Origin: an uncultured Clostridia bacterium
GTDB lineage: Bacteria > Bacillota > Clostridia > Christensenellales > Aristaeellaceae
DNA length: 16,257 nucleotides
Direction: 5' to 3'
Assembly: GCA_946042585.1 (NCBI GenBank)
Contig: CAMGDO010000002.1
Span: 1 to 16,257 of the forward strand
Below are positions 11,874-16,257 of the stretch, in pieces. Made by a program: the position numbers and the translations under genes. The notes below the pieces were generated by a model. That model ran no database searches. It was given only the letters and a program-made list of their open reading frames with translations, and was not told the origin of the DNA. Each line of letters opens with the position of its first letter. Positions within the stretch are counted from its first letter, which is position 1.

Positions 11874-14800
11874 ATGCCCGGCACGAGCGTCGGATCGATT
11901 TATGCGGAAGCATCGCTGAACATCGACAAATTCAAGGCTTCGGCGGCGCAGCTCGGAATTGATGCGTCAAAGATTGCAAACGCCATGGACAAGGCGGGCG
12001 TAGGGCTCGAAAAGGCGAAGGCGCATCTGGAAAGCCTGAAAATCAGCATGGATACGGCGTCTGCACAGGCAGACAGGCTGCTGATCGAATGGATGGACGG
12101 CGTGGATGCGCTGAAGGCGCTGCAGGAGCAGGAGGAATCCGCCGCCATTCGCGCAGCTGAGCTTGGGAATGCCTACGAAAGCGCAGCGGAGCGCTTCGGC
12201 GAAAACAGCCGCACTGCACAGAATGCCGCCAAGTCCTACCAGGAGGCCGCCAATGAGGCAGAGCGTCTGGAGAAGGCCGTGGATAAGCAGAGCAACGCGA
12301 ACAGCAAGGCCTATCTCGCGCTTAAAAAGGCAGAGGACGCGGTAAAGAAATACGATATCCAGATCAAAAGCGCAGAATCCGATATCTCGCGCTTCAACGA
12401 AAAGATCGCCGACCTCGGGCGCAGTCTGGACGACGTATCGTTGGAGGATTATACTGGTGGGATTGACCAGGCGTCGCTCTCTTCCGAGGCGTTCGAGGAT
12501 ATTCTGAACGCCGTGTCTGAAAAAGGGCTCCAGGGCCTAGGATCCGCCGTATCCAGCTCCGTGGGGCAGCTTGGCGTGTTCAAAAACGCCACAGGCCTGG
12601 CGGGCGTTGGCCTGACCGCCTTTCAGCGCGGACTTACCAGCATGATCGGCGCGCTGTCGCCTACCACGGTCGGCGTTCTGGCGCTCACATCGGCGATTGG
12701 ATACGGTGCATACAAATGGTACGACTACGCATCTGGCGCAGCTGCAGCGCGGGAAGCGCTGGAAAACCTGAATACAGTCGCGAACGAATGGCAGGAAACC
12801 AATGTCACCACCCGATTCGAGGAATCCGCCGGATTGGGGGCGTACGGGCTGTCGGCGGATGATTTTGCACCCGCCGTTACCAATTCAAAAGAATGGCTGG
12901 ATGAGCTGGTCAAGGTTTGGACGGACGGCAAGCTCGAAACGGATGACATTGTAAAGCAGATGGTTTCCGGCTTTACTTCCGGCACGGAAACGCTGAAGTC
13001 CGGCATTGAGGATCTGCAGACGCGCGCTGAAATGGCGGGCGTAGGCGAGGTCGGTATTTTCGGGGACATGGATGCGGATCTGGCGCGGCTGGATGAGATC
13101 GACGCGCAGGTGGAAGCGCTGCTGAAGAAGCGGCAGAACGGCTTTCTGACCGAAGATGAGATCGCAATGCTGCAGGGCCTCGTGGATGAGCGCGGGGCGC
13201 TGGAGATCAAATATCATCTGGTGGAGGACGGAACCGGCGGGTTCGAGGAGATCGTACAGGGCGCGGAGGCGGCCCTGTCGAGAGGCGCGTCGGGCACGGA
13301 CGTTTGGGCGGATGCATATGCTTCGGCCGCGCAGGGCATACAGGCGTACAACGACGCGCTGAACGCCGAGTATGACGCGCAGTACAGGGTGATCGGCCTG
13401 ATGGAGGACGGCGCGGAAAAGCAGCAGGCGCTCAATCAGTTGCAGACCTGGTATAACGAACAGGCGACGGCGGGCGTGAATGCCTACGGGGAAGCGCTTT
13501 CAAATGTCGCAGCTCAGACCGGCGTTTTTGATGCAAACGGCGAATATGCGCAGACGACGGAGCAGCTCGCTCAAGCCGTTGAGGCGATGTACGCTGCGGC
13601 GCAAAACCCCAGCAATGAAAACATGACGGCTTTTGCGGATTCGCTTGCGGCGCTGGATGAAACCGACGTGGTTGAAATGACGGCCGCACTGACCGCCATG
13701 CAGGCAGCGGCGCAGCAGTCCGGCACGGAGCTGGATTCATCGCTCACGGATACGCTTTCCTATATCTCGGAATTGAAATCCGCGCTTTCAACGCCCGTAT
13801 TTCAGGGGAACAATACCCTGTTTTCATCGCTGGAGGCCATGTTCGGCGAAAATCTGGATGCAGAGGTGCTGGAGGTCAACGCAGCGCTGAACACGGAAAT
13901 GCTGGACAGCATATACGACGCATGGGCGGCGGGCGAGCATGCGGATATCATTCCGGATATTGATATCGCGCCGATTGAAACGAAGATATCCGATCTGAGC
14001 ATAGACGAGCTTACGGGCAGGGTGACCGCCGTGACATCGGACGGCATATCGCTGGATGTATCGGAGGTGCTGCTGGATCCGATCACGGGCAAGGTAACTG
14101 CCGTGACCTCGGACGGGCAAACGCTGGACATGTCCAACGTGCTCTATGACGATCTGACCGGTTATGTCACCTATATCACGGACGATGGCCGCGATGTTAC
14201 GGTTGAGATCGCGGCGCTTGAAAATCTTGAAGGCACGGTTGTAAAGCTCGTTGAATCGGAAAACATCGAGAAACCGGAGATTGAAGTGACCGCTGCGGTG
14301 AAATACGGGTTTGAAACGGGGAAAATTTCAAACTCCATGAACGCCGCGCTTGAATATGCCCAGACGTCGTCGACCATCAATGTGGGCACCTCCGGCGGCC
14401 TGTTTTCAGGGGATTTCGCGCGTGCAGTGAACCAATATGTGGAAGCGGCCGGGCGGCTTCAGGAGGCGCAGAGCAAACTTCAGGGGATCGACATGTATGC
14501 CGATATTCAGGGATATATGCTCGCATCCGACGAGGTTTCTGCCGCACAGCAGACGCTATCGAGCGCAGGACAGGCGATTCTTGATTTTTCGGAAGACAGC
14601 GACAGTTTCAGCGCCGCTGTTTCCTACGTCGTAAACGGCATGCAGCTGCTGAGCGAAGGCGCGCTGAGCGAAGAAGATGCGGCGGGGCTGATCAGCTTTG
14701 TTGAAAATCTGGAAACAGTAATGGATGAGATCGGCGCCAGCGATATCGGCGGAGATATGATGGCGGGCATCGCAGAAGGCATGCAGGGATACGGCTGGAG

Positions 14801-15476
14801 CGTGGACGCTTCCACCGTTGCATCCGCGCTGGAAACAGCGCTGCGAACTGCGCTGGAGACCCATTCGCCCTCCACGCTGACCATGCCCATCGGCACGGAT
14901 TTGACGGCCGGCATCGGCGAAGGAATGAAGGAAACTTCCAGCCTTGAAGATGCGGGGGCCGTGATCGCGCAGGATGCCGTTTCCGCGATTCAGGCAAACC
15001 TTGGAAGCGCCTATGCAATGGGCGTGCATTTCGATGCGGGATTTGCGCGTGGTATCCTAGCCGGAAAATCCAGGGTGATTGCGGCCGCGACCAGCATGGC
15101 GGTTTCCGCCATTCAGGCGGCAAAGCAAAAGCTGCAGATCGCATCGCCTTCGAAGGTAACGGAGGAATTCGGCGAATTCTTCGGGCTCGGATTTATCCGC
15201 GGCATCGAAGACATTCAGCCCAGGATCGACGCATCCATGGCCGACGCGCTCGCCATCGATCCTCCTGCCGGCGCAGCCTATGGGCGTGAATACAATGCCG
15301 CGCCCGCACATGCGCCCGGCATGCAGATCGATTATGAGCGGCTGGCCGAAGCGATGAGCCATTGGCCGGTGGTACTGGTGCAGAATGGAAAGAAGGTCGC
15401 CGAAGTGCAGGCCAGGGACAACGCGCTTGCGCGAAACGGCATGGACAGAAGAATTGCGCTGGGTTATGGAAGGTGA
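11874..15476 (+). CDS. Tape measure protein
   Basis: This sets tail length and is expelled into the host during infection. I choose ATG 11874, with GAGGTGA at 11862-11868 overlapping the chaperone stop, over GTG 11865; this gives 1200 residues. The N-terminal third is helical and coiled-coil-rich (to about residue 190). A hydrophobic region at about 252-283 (LSPTTVGVLALTSAIGYGAY) is the expected membrane-active segment. Three 24-residue-type repeats lie at about 712-776. The C-terminal part has the usual HSPSTLTMPIGTDLTAGIGE (about 997) and ASPSKVTEEFGEFFGLGFIR (about 1090). By the usual 0.15 nm per residue rule the tail would be roughly 180 nm. No lysozyme or peptidase motif was recognised inside. 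Confidence 0.93.
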   Translation: MPGTSVGSIYAEASLNIDKFKASAAQLGIDASKIANAMDKAGVGLEKAKAHLESLKISMDTASAQADRLLIEWMDGVDALKALQEQEESAAIRAAELGNAYESAAERFGENSRTAQNAAKSYQEAANEAERLEKAVDKQSNANSKAYLALKKAEDAVKKYDIQIKSAESDISRFNEKIADLGRSLDDVSLEDYTGGIDQASLSSEAFEDILNAVSEKGLQGLGSAVSSSVGQLGVFKNATGLAGVGLTAFQRGLTSMIGALSPTTVGVLALTSAIGYGAYKWYDYASGAAAAREALENLNTVANEWQETNVTTRFEESAGLGAYGLSADDFAPAVTNSKEWLDELVKVWTDGKLETDDIVKQMVSGFTSGTETLKSGIEDLQTRAEMAGVGEVGIFGDMDADLARLDEIDAQVEALLKKRQNGFLTEDEIAMLQGLVDERGALEIKYHLVEDGTGGFEEIVQGAEAALSRGASGTDVWADAYASAAQGIQAYNDALNAEYDAQYRVIGLMEDGAEKQQALNQLQTWYNEQATAGVNAYGEALSNVAAQTGVFDANGEYAQTTEQLAQAVEAMYAAAQNPSNENMTAFADSLAALDETDVVEMTAALTAMQAAAQQSGTELDSSLTDTLSYISELKSALSTPVFQGNNTLFSSLEAMFGENLDAEVLEVNAALNTEMLDSIYDAWAAGEHADIIPDIDIAPIETKISDLSIDELTGRVTAVTSDGISLDVSEVLLDPITGKVTAVTSDGQTLDMSNVLYDDLTGYVTYITDDGRDVTVEIAALENLEGTVVKLVESENIEKPEIEVTAAVKYGFETGKISNSMNAALEYAQTSSTINVGTSGGLFSGDFARAVNQYVEAAGRLQEAQSKLQGIDMYADIQGYMLASDEVSAAQQTLSSAGQAILDFSEDSDSFSAAVSYVVNGMQLLSEGALSEEDAAGLISFVENLETVMDEIGASDIGGDMMAGIAEGMQGYGWSVDASTVASALETALRTALETHSPSTLTMPIGTDLTAGIGEGMKETSSLEDAGAVIAQDAVSAIQANLGSAYAMGVHFDAGFARGILAGKSRVIAAATSMAVSAIQAAKQKLQIASPSKVTEEFGEFFGLGFIRGIEDIQPRIDASMADALAIDPPAGAAYGREYNAAPAHAPGMQIDYERLAEAMSHWPVVLVQNGKKVAEVQARDNALARNGMDRRIALGYGR
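14007..14200 (+). repeat. Tandem 72-base coding repeats in the tape measure gene
   Basis: Units start at 14007, 14079 and 14151 and are 72 bases (24 residues) each, the third degrading after about 50 bases. The shared core is LTGxVTAVTSDGxxLDxSxV in the first two units and LTGYVTYITDDGRDVTV in the third. The DNA has diverged more than the protein, so the repeats are old and kept for their beta-strand pattern. Confidence 0.8.
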
Positions 15477-15482
15477 TGGACA

Positions 15483-16211
15483 ATGGCGCGACAGAGCGGC
15501 GGATGGATGGAATTCAACGGCACAGATTCAAGGGATATGGGTGTTTCGCTGATATCCGGCGCAAGGCACATTCGCCCGGAATGGCGCGGCGCTGCGCAAA
15601 CTGCGGCGGGCCGAAGCGGCGATATCTGGCTGACGGACGGCGCATACGATCCGTTCAGCCTGAAGCAGAAATTGCGCTGCCGACTTTCCAAACTGGACAG
15701 CGTATGCGCATGGCTGACCGGCTCCGGGCGGCTGCGCTTTTCCTGGGCGGAGGATCGAGCCTACGATGCGCGCGCGGCGAAGAGCACAGAGTTTGTGCAG
15801 GTGAGCCCGGACATCGATCCGCTGATGGAATTTTCAGCGACCTTCACCTGTCAGCCGTTTCGGCGGATGGTGCCGGAGGCGGAGGCATTTACGATATCGT
15901 CCAGCGGGCAAAGCTTCAAGAATCCCGGCACCGCGCCCTCCCTGCCCCGGGTGAAGATCACGGGCAGCGGCGATTTCAGCGTATCCATCGGCATGGAGAC
16001 GCTGTTTTTTTCGGGCGTGACGGGCGGCGGGATCATCGTGGACAGCGAACTGATGGACGCGCTGACCTATGACGGCGCACTGCTGGCCAACGATCATGTT
16101 TCGGGCACGCCGTTTCAGATTCAGCCGGGCACGAACGCGGTGAGCTGGCTGGCTGAATCGGGCGGCAGTGTGACATCAGTGGAGATTCTGCCGCGATGGA
16201 GGTACCTGTAA
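15483..16211 (+). CDS. Distal tail protein (Dit), siphophage tail component
   Basis: This is a probable hexameric hub protein at the tail tip joining the tube to the tail-associated protein or receptor-binding structure. The 242 residues begin with WMEFNGTDSRDMGVSLISG, the typical Dit N-terminus. Then come GDIWLTDGAYDPFSLKQKLR and RLRFSWAEDRAYDARAAKS, a central YTP/FTCQPF-type strand (FSATFTCQPFRRMVPEAE), and a C-terminal galectin-like part (GTAPSLPRVKITGSGDFSVS to the end). GGAAGGTGA lies about 8 bases before ATG 15483. It directly follows the tape measure gene, the standard position. Confidence 0.88.
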   Translation: MARQSGGWMEFNGTDSRDMGVSLISGARHIRPEWRGAAQTAAGRSGDIWLTDGAYDPFSLKQKLRCRLSKLDSVCAWLTGSGRLRFSWAEDRAYDARAAKSTEFVQVSPDIDPLMEFSATFTCQPFRRMVPEAEAFTISSSGQSFKNPGTAPSLPRVKITGSGDFSVSIGMETLFFSGVTGGGIIVDSELMDALTYDGALLANDHVSGTPFQIQPGTNAVSWLAESGGSVTSVEILPRWRYL

Positions 16212-16257
16212 ATGATAGCGATTCCGGTATATGCCCCGGACGCGGAGGATTTTTCCA
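16212..16257 (+). CDS. Start of tail-associated protein / tail endopeptidase gene (cut by window end)
   Basis: ATG 16212 opens directly after the Dit stop and reads MIAIPVYAPDAEDFS to the window end. In Bacillota siphophages, genes after Dit often begin with 'IPVYxPDAxDFSxNG' and encode the tail-associated (Tal-like) structural protein, sometimes with a peptidase. The identity is inferred from 15 residues and position only. Confidence 0.6.
   Translation, partial: MIAIPVYAPDAEDFS

Overview
The window is the packaging, head and tail assembly region of a tailed phage or prophage with siphovirus features. All genes lie on the + strand and most overlap or are a few bases apart. The gene set (SPP1-type portal, minor capsid protein 2 family, P22-like coat, small neck proteins, Gp15-like tail chaperone, long tape measure, Dit) resembles Listeria A118-type phages of Bacillota. 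The strong GGAGG ribosome binding sites and a structural module that is about 60-70% GC in lines I counted by hand suggest a GC-rich Clostridia-like host. The host is an inference; no bacterial flanking gene or attachment site is visible.

Layout. Positions 1-1422 are AT-richer (about 42% GC in one hand-counted line) and hold a truncated beta-class DNA methyltransferase, a small unknown gene and a probable terminase small subunit. Positions 1419-3679 hold the most unusual locus. The terminase large subunit gene is split into two genes, and a separate HNH endonuclease gene lies between them. The first part ends in an N-terminal intein half with blocks A and B. The last part begins with a C-terminal intein half with block F and the terminal His-Asn, followed by Cys and the last 24 residues of the terminase. 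The three reading frames are all different, the genes overlap, and the second and third have excellent ribosome binding sites. I read this as a fractured gene: a natural split intein that should rejoin the terminase by protein trans-splicing, with its homing endonuclease gene lodged between the halves. The break lies at the third acidic residue of the nuclease site, so an active packaging nuclease should require splicing.

Positions 3697-8229 carry the portal, minor head protein, a terminator-like hairpin, scaffold and major capsid protein. Positions 8234-10610 carry head-tail connector genes, the major tail protein with an Ig-like domain, and a probable tail terminator. Positions 10607-11213 form a self-contained transcription unit. 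A near-consensus sigma-70 promoter with an extended -10 precedes a small membrane protein gene, and a strong intrinsic terminator follows it. This looks like a moron inserted between tail genes. Positions 11241-11863 encode the tail assembly chaperones, joined by a -1 ribosomal frameshift on a run of nine A. Then come the tape measure protein, the distal tail protein and the first codons of a probable tail endopeptidase or tail-associated protein.

No tRNA, rRNA, CRISPR array or insertion sequence was seen. No gene-free stretch exceeds about 120 bases.
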